Positions 1 through 9,192 of a stretch of 64,000 bases of DNA are shown here, one piece after another. Location of the stretch: assembly GCF_034931025.1 (NCBI RefSeq), contig NZ_JAYGIL010000004.1:1-64000 (forward strand), in the 5' to 3' direction. A program made the position numbers and the translations under genes. Under the pieces are notes generated by a model, which saw nothing but the letters and a program-made list of their open reading frames with translations, did no database searches and had not been told where the DNA came from. How positions within the stretch are numbered: the stretch's first letter is position 1; each line of letters starts with the position of its first letter. Origin of the DNA: Arcicella gelida. Lineage in GTDB: Bacteria; Bacteroidota; Bacteroidia; Cytophagales; Spirosomataceae.

Positions 1-26
1 TTTTTAGCAGAAACAAAATACAGAAA

Positions 27-65
27 AACCCCGAAAATTGCCAGTATTGACACTTTCCCGGGGTT
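27..65. terminator. Hairpin with GC-rich foot at window edge
   Basis: AACCCCG at 27-33 is the exact complement of CGGGGTT at 59-65, with A/T-rich flanks. It is probably the transcription terminator of a gene lying outside the window; the 25-nt loop makes it weaker than the next hairpin. Confidence 0.4.
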
Positions 66-177
66 ATTTTATTGGTAATATATTGATTATTAAATATTTA
101 CAAGATTAAAGGGAAGCCAGAATAGACTGGTTATTGTCCATAGAATCATCCATTTTTAGGTATAAACCTCATAAATA

Positions 178-214
178 AAAACGACTTGCCAAATATTCTT
201 CGGCAAGTCGTTTT
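178..214 (-). terminator. Terminator of the purF-like gene
   Basis: A 13-bp perfect stem (arms 178-190 and 202-214, AAAACGACTTGCC and its complement) with an 11-nt loop and T/A runs on both sides. It lies about 75 bp beyond the stop codon of the minus-strand amidophosphoribosyltransferase gene. The A/T tracts let it work in both directions. The stretch between it and the stop codon holds nothing else I recognise. Confidence 0.7.
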
Positions 215-286
215 TTATTTTATGAGAAGAGTATTGGGTTCTGAGTAATTATAAACTCCAAACTCAGCACTCCTAATTCAGCACTC

Positions 287-2179
287 TTAGTAAGCTCTCA
301 TTTCAACACCTTTCATAAAGTTTACAAAAGCAGTGTTTACTACTTTGTTACCTCCTGGTGTTGGATAATTTCCTGTGAAATACCAGTCGCCTGTATCGTT
401 CGGACAAGCTTTATTTAAACTATCAACTGTTTGATAAACAATTGCTAATTCAGCCTTCAAGTCTTTAGGTTTTACTAATTCAGCGATTTTATCAGAAATC
501 TCTTCGGTAGTAAATGGCTCATAGATAGCTTTTACAAAGTTCTCTTTATGAGCAGTTCCTAATTCTATCGCAGCCAAACAACGTCCTAAAGTTTCTTCTA
601 ACACATCATCCATATTTCTTTCAATCAGTAATTGATAAGCCGCACGGAAAGCTACAAATTCTTTCATACGAGACATATCTATACCATAACAATCAGGATA
701 ACGAATTTGCGGAGCAGACGAAACGATAACGATTTTCTTTGGTCCTAATTTATCTAATAACCTCACGATAGAACGTTCTAAAGTAGTTCCACGCACAATT
801 GAGTCATCAATCAAAACTACATTATCAACTCCTTTTTTGATTACTTCAAAAGTAGTATCATAAACATGAGCCACCATATCGTTACGGTCGGCATCGTTGG
901 TGATAAATGTTCTTAATTTAACATCTTTAGAAATCAATTTCTCAACTCTTGGACGGAAAGTAAGCAAATCTTCAAGGTCTTTTTCAAATAAAACACCTTC
1001 CATAATTGCCTTCTTACGTTCTTTGGCAAGATAATCTTCCAAGCCTTCTATCATACCCAAAAAGGCAGTTTCAGCAGTGTTCGGAATGTAAGAAAATACC
1101 GTATTTTTAAGGTCGAAACTAACTTCTTGAAGTACTTGCGGAATCACTAAACGACCTAATTGCTTGCGTTCAGCATAAATATCTGGATCAGAAGCTCTTG
1201 AGAAATAGATACGTTCGAAACTACAAGATTTTCTTTCGATGGGTTCAATGAATTGCTTTTCAGAGTAATCTCCATTTTTATTGATAATTAAAGCGTGTCC
1301 TGGTTGCACTTCTTTAATATCATCATAATTACAATTGAAGCTTGTTTTGATAGCTTGTTTTTCTGAAGCTACAACTACTACTTCATCATCTGCATAATAA
1401 AATGCTGGTCTGATTCCTGCGGGGTCACGAGCTACAAAAGCTGCACCATATCCAGTCATTCCACACATGGCGTATCCACCATCAAAATCACGGCAAGAAC
1501 GTTGTAGAACTCTTTGTAAATCAATATTTTCTTGAATAATATCCGATAATTCTGGATTATGATATTCGCTTTTGAAGTACTCGAATTGGCGTTGGTTTTC
1601 TTCGTCTAAAAAATGACCGATTTTCTCCATTACCGTTACAGTATCCACTTTTTCTTTAGGATGCTGACCAAGCGAAACAAGTTTGTCGAATAACTCTTCA
1701 ACATTTGTCATGTTGAAATTTCCAGCCATTACTAAGTTTCTACTTCTCCAGTTACTTTGTCTGAGCATTGGATGACAGTTCTCAATTTCATTCTGTCCGT
1801 GTGTTCCGTAGCGAAGGTGTCCTAAAAATACCTCGCCAGAAAAAGCCACATTTTCTTGAATCCAATGAGCATCTTTAGCTTTGTCTTTGTTGTCCTTGAG
1901 AGCTTTTCGGAATTTCTTGTAAATCTTTCCAAAAATATCAGGTACAGCATTTTGTTCAACAGAACGATAGCGACTGATATAACGATGACCTGGAGGAACA
2001 TCAATTTTGATGTTGGCTACTCCTGCACCGTCTTGTCCTCGGTTTACCTGTTTTTCCATCATCAAATACAATTTGTTCAAACCGTACAATGGCGTGTTGT
2101 ATTTGTTGATATAATACTGATAGTCTTTCCGAAGACGGATTAGCGCTATCCCGCACTCGTGTTTAATTGCGTCAGACAT
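287..2179 (-). CDS. purF: Amidophosphoribosyltransferase, long Bacteroidota form
   Basis: Glutamine PRPP amidotransferase, first step of de novo purine synthesis (PRPP plus glutamine gives phosphoribosylamine), cytosolic. An N-terminal class II glutamine amidotransferase domain has its nucleophile at Cys9 after a short propeptide, with HLRYGTHG, MAGNFNMTN and RDPAGIRP downstream. The phosphoribosyltransferase half has the PRPP loop VVLIDDSIVRGTT at about residues 454-466. At 630 residues it is clearly longer than the usual 470-510; long PurF-like proteins are common in Bacteroidota, often beside a short one, so its exact role (main enzyme or paralogue) is uncertain. The ATG start fits the Cys9 propeptide. 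A consensus promoter lies about 155 bp upstream and a strong terminator follows. It appears monocistronic. Confidence 0.85.
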   Translation of the reverse strand: MSDAIKHECGIALIRLRKDYQYYINKYNTPLYGLNKLYLMMEKQVNRGQDGAGVANIKIDVPPGHRYISRYRSVEQNAVPDIFGKIYKKFRKALKDNKDKAKDAHWIQENVAFSGEVFLGHLRYGTHGQNEIENCHPMLRQSNWRSRNLVMAGNFNMTNVEELFDKLVSLGQHPKEKVDTVTVMEKIGHFLDEENQRQFEYFKSEYHNPELSDIIQENIDLQRVLQRSCRDFDGGYAMCGMTGYGAAFVARDPAGIRPAFYYADDEVVVVASEKQAIKTSFNCNYDDIKEVQPGHALIINKNGDYSEKQFIEPIERKSCSFERIYFSRASDPDIYAERKQLGRLVIPQVLQEVSFDLKNTVFSYIPNTAETAFLGMIEGLEDYLAKERKKAIMEGVLFEKDLEDLLTFRPRVEKLISKDVKLRTFITNDADRNDMVAHVYDTTFEVIKKGVDNVVLIDDSIVRGTTLERSIVRLLDKLGPKKIVIVSSAPQIRYPDCYGIDMSRMKEFVAFRAAYQLLIERNMDDVLEETLGRCLAAIELGTAHKENFVKAIYEPFTTEEISDKIAELVKPKDLKAELAIVYQTVDSLNKACPNDTGDWYFTGNYPTPGGNKVVNTAFVNFMKGVEMRAY

Positions 2180-2333
2180 GACTTTAATTATATTTTTTTT
2201 TGAATTATTAGAACCTATTTTTTGGAAAATAAAGTTCCCTAAACCAATGTATTAAATGTCAAATGGTTTTGGTAAGAATTCGCAATAAATCTCAGATTAA
2301 AAAAAAATTAAAGATGGGTTATTTTTCTGTAAG

Positions 2334-2366
2334 CAAAATTACAGATATAACTTTGAAAAAAGCAAA
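2334..2366 (-). promoter_or_regulatory. Promoter of the purF-like gene
   Basis: On the minus strand TTTG (2366-2363), 21 bp, then TAATTTTG (2341-2334) match the Bacteroidota -33/-7 consensus TTTG and TAnnTTTG. The predicted transcript starts near 2329 and has a leader of about 150 nt. I see no clear riboswitch in that leader. The rest of the 2180-2550 gap holds nothing I recognise. Confidence 0.6.
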
Positions 2367-2550
2367 TTTTAGAGATTCATTAACAGTATTTTTTCTCACA
2401 TTTTCTCTGCTTGTAATTATTTTTAGATTAAGTTGAAGTATTAGTATTTAATACTTAATTTTCAAGACTTGGTGAATTAGGATTTGAAGATTACCAAAGA
2501 TGTCAGAGTATTAGATTTTTGTAAAAAATAAGATTACTGTTTAAAATAAA

Positions 2551-2580
2551 AATCCGTCTCGGTCATGACCGAGACGGATT
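2551..2580 (-). terminator. Terminator of the carboxylesterase gene
   Basis: A perfect 30-bp palindrome with no separate loop (half AATCCGTCTCGGTCA), followed on the minus strand by a T-rich tract. It sits 15 bp beyond the stop codon of the esterase gene. Confidence 0.7.
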
Positions 2581-2595
2581 GATTACTTACTTATT

Positions 2596-4239
2596 TTATT
2601 TCTTTTGATATTCTTTATCTAAAAATAAGTAACGATTATCATTCGGAGTTTTAATTGCTTTTGATTGTACTTTAATAATCATCACATCTGGATTGGCTTC
2701 GTCTTTCGCTACTGGCCAATTTTCTAAACCTGCTCCATTTGGATTACCTGTTTTGATAAAGTTCGCAAAATAATTTTGCATCGTTTGCGATACTTTATAA
2801 TCGTCTTCATTCCAATCATAAATTGTATTGCCCGCTAAATTTCCCATGGCATATTCAATTTCAGCCGAATGAACTGCACCTTTAGGTTTTTGCGGTTTTG
2901 GAGCATTTTTGTCTCTTTTTACAACACCACCCGCCAATGCTGCTTCAACATCTTGGGCTTTCATATCGGGTCTTTGATGTGCATAAAAGTAACGATAAAC
3001 TGGTTGATTGCTATTTTTACGATGTGCATCAAACCATTTCCAAGTTGAATAAGCGATAAAACGATCGCCAGCCAAAGCAGTTGCCGATTGTTCTGTTTCT
3101 TCGCCTGTTCCTACTGGATATAATTTTAATACTTCCTCTGCTTTTTCACCATAAAGTTCTTTTACAGTATTTGTATAAACTTCTGGAGTAGCTTCTTTGC
3201 CTTTTGTCAAAGCTTTGTAATTCATTTCTTCCGAATTCCAACCTACTAATAATGGAACATTGGCATGTTCTTTACTTGCATAAACTTCAGGAAGCGTTTT
3301 TGGTAAAAAGTAACCATCAAGTGTTGATTTGAAATTCCAAACGCCAAATTCCATCATTTTCTGATAAATTTCATAAGTACTCATCGCACGTAATTCTTTC
3401 AAAGAATTTACACCCGCTTTTTGTGCAAATGAAGTTCCTGTTTTTTCACCTTCTTGCAATGAAACCGCTGCCAATGTTGGGAAAACCAATCCACCACTTT
3501 CGCCAATCGCACCAGCAATTAAATTTCTTGATAATGGCGAAACCATTTGTGCACTTACAGAAACAGAACCTGCTGATTCACCTGCAATCGTGATTTTGTT
3601 TGGGTCTCCACCAAAGTTTGCAATATTTGCTTTTACCCATCTCAAAGCAGCGCTTTGGTCTAAATAACCATAATTTCCTGAAGCTTTGTTCGGAGATTCT
3701 TTCGTTAATTCTGGATGCGAGAAAAAGCTAAATATGCCCAATCTATAATTTAAAGTAACTGTTACAATTCCTTTTTTCGACATACTTTCGCCGTCATAAC
3801 GTGGTTCAGAACCATCGCCTGCGATAAAACCACCGCCATAAAAATAGACCAATACTGGCATTTTTTCCTGCGTTTTTACTTTTGGCGTCCAAACATTCAA
3901 ATACAAACAGTCTTCGCTCATCCCATTACTTCTAAAACCCATATCGCCAAAAATTGCTGGTTGAACGGCTTTCGGTCCAAATTGCTTAGTTTCTAAAACC
4001 CCAGTCCAGTTTTTTACGGGTTGTGGTTCTTTCCATCTCAAATCACCAACGGGTGGTTGTGCATAAGGAATACCTTTGAAAGTATGGATATTTGAACGCA
4101 CATCAAATTCTCCTTCAACAATTCCATTGACGGTTTTGACTTGAATGGGCAATACATAACCATTTTTTTGTGCTTGTGCGGTAATATTGAGCGTCGTCAA
4201 TGCACAGAGTAAGATGAGTAATCTGATGTTAAATTTCAT
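2596..4239 (-). CDS. Secreted type-B carboxylesterase (alpha/beta hydrolase)
   Basis: Hydrolyses carboxylic esters; the natural substrate cannot be told. An N-terminal signal peptide (about residues 1-23, ending AQA) sends it to the periplasm or beyond. Family marks: the oxyanion loop YGGGF near residue 135, the nucleophile elbow GESAGS with Ser222, an acidic NSEE near the middle, and the catalytic His in GAVHSAEIEY. The length of 547 is normal for the para-nitrobenzyl esterase/cholinesterase family. It is transcribed away from the Nudix-type regulator, and a strong palindrome lies 32 bp upstream of its start, so it is the likely target of that regulator. Its own terminator follows. Confidence 0.85.
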   Translation of the reverse strand: MKFNIRLLILLCALTTLNITAQAQKNGYVLPIQVKTVNGIVEGEFDVRSNIHTFKGIPYAQPPVGDLRWKEPQPVKNWTGVLETKQFGPKAVQPAIFGDMGFRSNGMSEDCLYLNVWTPKVKTQEKMPVLVYFYGGGFIAGDGSEPRYDGESMSKKGIVTVTLNYRLGIFSFFSHPELTKESPNKASGNYGYLDQSAALRWVKANIANFGGDPNKITIAGESAGSVSVSAQMVSPLSRNLIAGAIGESGGLVFPTLAAVSLQEGEKTGTSFAQKAGVNSLKELRAMSTYEIYQKMMEFGVWNFKSTLDGYFLPKTLPEVYASKEHANVPLLVGWNSEEMNYKALTKGKEATPEVYTNTVKELYGEKAEEVLKLYPVGTGEETEQSATALAGDRFIAYSTWKWFDAHRKNSNQPVYRYFYAHQRPDMKAQDVEAALAGGVVKRDKNAPKPQKPKGAVHSAEIEYAMGNLAGNTIYDWNEDDYKVSQTMQNYFANFIKTGNPNGAGLENWPVAKDEANPDVMIIKVQSKAIKTPNDNRYLFLDKEYQKK

Positions 4240-4270
4240 TTTATTTGTTAGTTTTACGAAAGATTGAATC

Positions 4271-4293
4271 TATTGTCTCAATTTGTGACAATA
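4271..4293. promoter_or_regulatory. 23-bp palindromic operator between esterase and regulator
   Basis: Half sites TATTGTC (4271-4277) and GACAATA (4287-4293) around an A/T centre; 10 of 11 base pairs are symmetric about 4282. It lies 31 bp from the esterase start and 48 bp from the regulator start, where a repressor could control both. AT-centred palindromes of about 21 bp are what NrtR/AraR-type Nudix regulators bind. The assignment to this regulator is inference. Confidence 0.6.
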
Positions 4294-4341
4294 TTAAAGT
4301 GAATTACAGAAAAATACAATTAAATCTTATTATTTTTTAAA

Positions 4342-5076
4342 ATGTCAGAAAATCCAATTCCTTCAAAGTATGCAAAAACAGCTAAAGAATCTGGCTTTTT
4401 AGCTCATATCGCCTATGATTCAGTCATTTTTGGCTTTGATGGCACAACTTTAAAAATTTTAATTTCTGGCTATAGTAATACCAAATTATTTGCTTTACCG
4501 GGTGGATTTGTGAAGGAAAATGAAAGTCTTGACGATGCCGTAAGAAGGGGTTTATTCGATAGAACTGGTTTAGAAAACATCTATTTAGAGCAATTTCACA
4601 CTTTCGGGTCTTTGGAAAGATACATTCCTGCAACGATTGAAAAAATTATGTTGAGTAATGGGCATTTGAAAGCTGGAGAAAACCACTGGCTTTTGGAGCG
4701 TTTTATTTCGGTAGGATATTATGCTTTAATCAATTTTAATGAAGTAAAACCTAAGCCCGACGAATTATCTGATAGTTGTGAATGGTATCCAATCAATGAA
4801 TTACCGCCGTTGATGCTCGACCATCACGAAATGGTGCAGAAAGCTTTGGAAACACTTCGTGGAAATATCAATAAAAAATTGGTTGGAGCGAATTTATTAC
4901 CTGAAAAATTCACGATGAAACAATACCAACAAGTATATGAAGCGATTTTAGGAGAAAATATCCGTAGAACTACGTTTCAAAGACAAATACTTGGTTTGGA
5001 AATTTTGAAACGGCACGAAAAACAGTTTTTGGGCAAATCGCACAAAGCACCATTTTTGTATAGTTTTATTAAATAG
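4342..5076 (+). CDS. Nudix-domain transcriptional regulator (NrtR/AraR-like)
   Basis: Residues about 20-155 form a Nudix fold; residues about 160-240 form the winged-helix domain of the NrtR family (TFQRQILGLEIL, then RHEKQF near the end). The Nudix box, GFVKENE onward from residue 55, keeps the first Gly and Glu, but the REUXEE core reads RGLFDR. The catalytic glutamates are therefore missing and the domain probably senses a ligand instead of hydrolysing one. In Bacteroides the relative AraR senses arabinose. The ligand here is unknown. It is divergent from a secreted esterase across a palindromic operator. The ATG start leaves a normal family N-terminus. The 244-residue length is typical. 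Confidence 0.8.
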   Translation: MSENPIPSKYAKTAKESGFLAHIAYDSVIFGFDGTTLKILISGYSNTKLFALPGGFVKENESLDDAVRRGLFDRTGLENIYLEQFHTFGSLERYIPATIEKIMLSNGHLKAGENHWLLERFISVGYYALINFNEVKPKPDELSDSCEWYPINELPPLMLDHHEMVQKALETLRGNINKKLVGANLLPEKFTMKQYQQVYEAILGENIRRTTFQRQILGLEILKRHEKQFLGKSHKAPFLYSFIK

Positions 5077-5106
5077 GACGTTATTCTACTAATAAACGGA
5101 AACTAT

Positions 5107-5190
5107 TTGTAGCGGTAACCCTTGCGGTTACCGTTCGCTGTATAATTATATTGTAAAACGAACGGCAACCGCAAGGGATTGCCGCTACAA
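5107..5190. repeat. REP-like double hairpin element, copy 1
   Basis: Two arms, 5107-5137 and 5159-5190, are near-perfect inverted copies. Each arm contains its own small hairpin: GGTAACC-CTTGC-GGTTACC (5114-5132) and GGCAACC-GCAAG-GGATTGCC (5164-5183). This is the layout of REP/BIME elements. It lies between two convergent genes, where it may also terminate transcription. A second copy with different stem bases is at 13694-13744. Confidence 0.65.
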
Positions 5191-5248
5191 GTTTTATACT
5201 AAAACCAACTACTCCATTCCAAGTATTAGTATTTTCTAATTATTCTTT

Positions 5249-7603
5249 CTATCCTTCTTTCACATAAGTATCCAGCCAAGTATCCATCTCCCAAAGCATG
5301 TGCAAAATAGATTCTTTGGCTTGATATCCGTGGCTTTCGTAAGGTAATTGTACATAACGTACTGTTGCACCCAAACCTTTTAAAGCATTATAATATCGCT
5401 CTGACTGAATAGGAAAAGTACCCGTATTATTATCAGCTTCGCCATGAATTAACAATAAAGGCGTTTTCATTTTATCAGCATAATTGAAGGGCGACATTTT
5501 ATGATATGTTTCGGGCGTTTGCCAAAAAGTACGTTCTTCGCCTTGAAAACCAAAAGGTGTTAAAGTTCGATTATAAGCCCCACTTCTAGCAATTCCAGCT
5601 TTAAACAAATTAGAATGCGACAATAAATTTGCCACCATAAATCCACCATAAGAATGCCCCATGACCCCTACTCTATTCGGGTCAACTACTCCTAATTTCG
5701 CACCTTCGTCGATAGCAGCTTTTGCACCAGCTACCAATTGTTCTAGGTAAGTATCATTGGGTTCGGTAGTTCCTTCACCAACTATTGGAATAGACGTTCC
5801 TTCTAAAATCGCAAAACCTTGCGTCACCCAAAATATTGGTGAACCCCAATAAATAGAAGTAAATTCATAAGGCGAGCCTGAAATTTGTCCTGCATTACTT
5901 TTGTCCTTAAATTCTAAAGGGTAAGCTTCTAACAAACATGGCAAAGCACCTTGCTCTTTTTGATAATCAGCGGGTAAATAAAGATTCGCTGTTAACTCCA
6001 CTCCATCGTGACGTTTGTATTTTAATACTTGTTTTTCAACACCTTTTAAAGCTGGATATGGATGTGGAAAAAAAGTAATTTGTGTACTATTCTGTTGCTT
6101 TAAATCTCGAATAAAGTAATTTGGGTTCTCTTGTTTAGATTCTCTGATAGTCAGAATAATGTGTTTTTCATTATCAAGAATAGCAATCGGTCGTTCATAA
6201 AATGGTGCTTCCGAACGCCAAAGTCGATTTGTCTCCTTAGTCGCAAGGTTCAGAATATCTACAAAAGGTCTATCGCCTTCAGCCGATGCCCCATCGCCCG
6301 TCATAAATACGGAATTATCTTTTTGCAAATCCATGACCAATCGTCCATACTGATTTTTTTTCGTTGATGGACTTCCCGGTTCATTGTATTTGTCTTCAGA
6401 AGAACGGTCGAATAAAACAACCGCTTCTTTCTCTCCACTTGGGTCAATAATTTTGGTAATTACTCTTCTGGTTTTATGCCAATATTCATCGATTAAAGCC
6501 AAATTTTCGTTTGCCCAAATAATTCCTGCATAGCGAGACCCAGTTTCAGCAATGGTTTTGATTTCTCCTGTAAAAGGCGAACTCAAACTTATTACTTTAT
6601 CTCGAACTGCTACTTCATTTCTAGGGTCGCCTTCGTCTTGTGCTTCTACCCAATAAACAGTAGCAGGAGTATCATGTCGCCAATTAAAGCCACGTGGTTC
6701 TTTTTGAACAGCATCAAACGAAATCGGAATATTTTCAATCAAAGGATTATCCGCCAACGTTCTGATAAATGTTCCATTAATGTTTAGCACATCTATTTTT
6801 AGTGGAAAACGGCTGTAAGGAACAAGGTATGAAAACGGTCTTTGGATAGTTTTTACCAAAAGGTACTGCCCATCGGGCGAACTACTCGCCGATTGAATAA
6901 TACTTGCTTCAACAATTTTTTTCACTGTTCCTTCCAAACTGATTATTACCAGTTCAGCGGTGGCGTAAAATTCGAAAAGCCTTTCGTCACTTTCATTCTT
7001 TAGTAAATCTTGGTAGGTTCTACTAGGATTTGTTTTTCCTAAATTTTCAAGAATTGTTGGACCTGTCGGTACTGCATTTTTCTGCGGTGGATTTCCTCGG
7101 TTTGGAACAAGTATTTTCGCCAATAAAGATTTTCCATCCGAAAGCCAAGAGTATGGATGCCCAAAAACAGCATTCATTGCTAAATCAGAAACTTTTTTAG
7201 CCGTTGCTGTTTCAATATCAAGCACCCAAAGTTCTATTTTTTCAGGACTTGAATGACAAAATGCAATTTTAGATTCATCTGGCGACCAACTTGCATAGTT
7301 CAATAAAGGTTTTTCGGGCAAACCTTTGATAGATATTTCTTCTTTCCCTACTACTTTTCTTAATCGAATCCCTACAAAATAAGTCGTTCGGCTTGGACCA
7401 TTATTAGCAGGATTAATTCTCAAACCAGCCAATCGAAGTTCAGGTTCTGCTAATTGTGCAATAGAAGGCTGTGCTGCACGCTGAAGCAAAACCATCCATT
7501 CTCCTTTTGAATCCACACTTACACTTGGTGTTGGGCTTGCCGTAACTAAATCGGCAATTACTTTAGGCGGTGTTTGGTAACCGTCATTTTCACAAATATC
7601 CAT
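5249..7603 (-). CDS. S9 family peptidase (prolyl oligopeptidase-like, glutamyl endopeptidase type)
   Basis: Serine peptidase with an N-terminal beta-propeller (about residues 40-520) and a C-terminal alpha/beta hydrolase domain. The triad is visible: Ser651 in GHSYGGFM, Asp724 in GEADNN, His758 in ESHGY. The opening YQTPPKVIADLV and overall length (784) resemble the bacterial relatives of chloroplast glutamyl endopeptidase. Many of those are exported, but here only eight residues precede YQTPP and the in-frame codons upstream of the ATG run into a stop without a hydrophobic stretch. As written the protein would stay in the cytosol. Substrate specificity cannot be read from sequence. Convergent with the Nudix regulator, with a REP-like hairpin between. 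Confidence 0.8.
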   Translation of the reverse strand: MDICENDGYQTPPKVIADLVTASPTPSVSVDSKGEWMVLLQRAAQPSIAQLAEPELRLAGLRINPANNGPSRTTYFVGIRLRKVVGKEEISIKGLPEKPLLNYASWSPDESKIAFCHSSPEKIELWVLDIETATAKKVSDLAMNAVFGHPYSWLSDGKSLLAKILVPNRGNPPQKNAVPTGPTILENLGKTNPSRTYQDLLKNESDERLFEFYATAELVIISLEGTVKKIVEASIIQSASSSPDGQYLLVKTIQRPFSYLVPYSRFPLKIDVLNINGTFIRTLADNPLIENIPISFDAVQKEPRGFNWRHDTPATVYWVEAQDEGDPRNEVAVRDKVISLSSPFTGEIKTIAETGSRYAGIIWANENLALIDEYWHKTRRVITKIIDPSGEKEAVVLFDRSSEDKYNEPGSPSTKKNQYGRLVMDLQKDNSVFMTGDGASAEGDRPFVDILNLATKETNRLWRSEAPFYERPIAILDNEKHIILTIRESKQENPNYFIRDLKQQNSTQITFFPHPYPALKGVEKQVLKYKRHDGVELTANLYLPADYQKEQGALPCLLEAYPLEFKDKSNAGQISGSPYEFTSIYWGSPIFWVTQGFAILEGTSIPIVGEGTTEPNDTYLEQLVAGAKAAIDEGAKLGVVDPNRVGVMGHSYGGFMVANLLSHSNLFKAGIARSGAYNRTLTPFGFQGEERTFWQTPETYHKMSPFNYADKMKTPLLLIHGEADNNTGTFPIQSERYYNALKGLGATVRYVQLPYESHGYQAKESILHMLWEMDTWLDTYVKEG

Positions 7604-8254
7604 ATCGTCACGAAGTGTTGAAAGTGTAAAGTTTATTACAAAATACTTATGCTTATCTATTCAAATAAACCAACAATAGTATATTAAGCTGAAAATTGTT
7701 TCTCGATTAAAATCCCTTCAGATAGATAATATCCGTAAAATTTCAAGAAATCCATACACAATTATGTGTTTTAAATTTTATCTGCGTATGCTCAGGTTCG
7801 TAACAAAGAAGAATGTATCATATTTAAGCCATATAGTAATGGATAATTTAAAAAAAGTTATTCTGTAATTTTACCATGCGTTAAAACAAGCTCAATCTTT
7901 AGTAATGACCAAATATGTCCTATTTTCATAAACTTCTTTGGTGTATCAATTAAAAATTGTTTATTTTGCAAGTGTTACTCTTTTTCAAAATCATTACCAA
8001 AAGACAACAAATAATAATTTTAATAACTATAAATCAACCACTTAAATAAATAATTACATCTTAATATTGATATTATCAGTCTCTACTAAAGTAGTAAAAA
8101 CATTGTACAAGTACCATCGCTTATAATAATCGCTAAATATCTTTTGATGTTTACTGGCTTTTTTAACTTCTTTATTTACAAAACTATTTTTAATCTCTCA
8201 TTATCATTTTTATGAGTAATGTTTTTAACCTAAATTATCGCCATTTTAAAAATC
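7604..8254. other. 651-bp intergenic region, no gene seen
   Basis: Very AT-rich, with stops in all frames and no tRNA or riboswitch signature. It must hold the promoters of the minus-strand peptidase gene and of the plus-strand lipoprotein gene, but I found no good TAnnTTTG box with a -33 partner. Confidence 0.4.
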
Positions 8255-8800
8255 ATGAAAAAAAGTATCATCCCCGCCTCTGTAGTATTAATTTCTCTTA
8301 TCTTAACTCAATCTTCTTGCGTGACAAGTAAAAAGTACAATGAGCTCGACAGTTCGAAAAGTCGGCTCAATGAAAACTTCAAACGTTCACAAGTTGAAGT
8401 ACGAGATTTAAGAGCCAAAACATTAACACTCTCAGAAGAATTACTTGCCCAAGAAAACAAATATCGTTCTTATTTTGTAGAAATTGGCAACATCAGAAAC
8501 AACTACAAAAAAGATTCTTTGAAAGTTTTAAGCCTTTTCAAAGATGTAGATTTGAAAGTTGAAGAATTCAAAGCGTTTAAAGTTGAAACGCAGAAAAAAA
8601 TTGAAGGATATGAAACTCAAGTGAGTTCACTTAATACTCATATCAAAAAACAAGAAAAAACGATTAAGGTTTTAACTAACAGAATTGTAAAAGAACGCAG
8701 GATTTATGCCAACCAGAAGCGTGAAATTATCAATCGTTATGAAAGAAAAATTAAAACCTTGAATGCCGCCTCAGTTAGATCTTCTTCTAATGGTATTTAA
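8255..8800 (+). CDS. Coiled-coil lipoprotein
   Basis: An N-terminal lipoprotein signal peptide ends in LTQSSC with the lipidated Cys at about residue 22. The remainder is almost wholly helical, charged heptads (SRLNENFKRSQVEVRDLRAK, then KKIEGYETQVSSLNTHIKKQ), so a long coiled coil anchored to a membrane is expected. There are no catalytic motifs. The N-terminus (SSCVTSKKYNELDSSKSRL) resembles the start of OmpA-type Bacteroidota lipoproteins with a CVxxKKY motif, but no C-terminal OmpA domain is present. Function unknown. It stands alone, followed by a shared terminator. Confidence 0.75.
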   Translation: MKKSIIPASVVLISLILTQSSCVTSKKYNELDSSKSRLNENFKRSQVEVRDLRAKTLTLSEELLAQENKYRSYFVEIGNIRNNYKKDSLKVLSLFKDVDLKVEEFKAFKVETQKKIEGYETQVSSLNTHIKKQEKTIKVLTNRIVKERRIYANQKREIINRYERKIKTLNAASVRSSSNGI

Positions 8801-8806
8801 TTTTCA

Positions 8807-8841
8807 AAACCTTTGATTTCCAATTGCGAAATCAAAGGTTT
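8807..8841. terminator. Bidirectional terminator between lipoprotein gene and moaD
   Basis: A perfect 14-bp stem (arms 8807-8820 and 8828-8841) with a 7-nt loop and a T run after the plus arm. It serves two convergent genes. Confidence 0.75.
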
Positions 8842-8848
8842 TTTCTTT

Positions 8849-9091
8849 TTAACCACCACTTACTGGCGGAATCAATGCAATCTCATCTCTGAAATGTAAA
8901 ATCAAATCTTTCTCAGCATATTCGCTGTTCACTGCAAGCAATAACGATTTAATCGTTTTCAGTTTCGGATAATCATTCTTTAGCCTTTCCAGCAATTGCC
9001 CCGCATTTGCCTCTTTCTCCATGTCTATTTCAATATAAGTATTTCCAATTATTTCCTTGGTAATACCAAAAAGATTGATGCCGTACTTCAT
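8849..9091 (-). CDS. moaD: Molybdopterin synthase sulfur carrier subunit
   Basis: Ubiquitin-fold protein of 80 residues ending in VSGG. The terminal Gly-Gly is adenylated and thiocarboxylated, and it supplies sulfur to cyclic pyranopterin monophosphate together with MoaE. LLLAVNSEY and DEIALIPPVSGG are the usual MoaD landmarks. It is divergent from moaA with little space between, so the two probably share a promoter region. The other moa/moe genes are not in the window. Confidence 0.85.
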   Translation of the reverse strand: MKYGINLFGITKEIIGNTYIEIDMEKEANAGQLLERLKNDYPKLKTIKSLLLAVNSEYAEKDLILHFRDEIALIPPVSGG

Positions 9092-9192
9092 ATTACTTTC
9101 TAAATATTAATTTTAAGCCACAACAATTGAATGTTTTTGCATTCACTACAGTTATTTACTTAAATTTGTTCAACAAAGAAACGAATTTAGAC

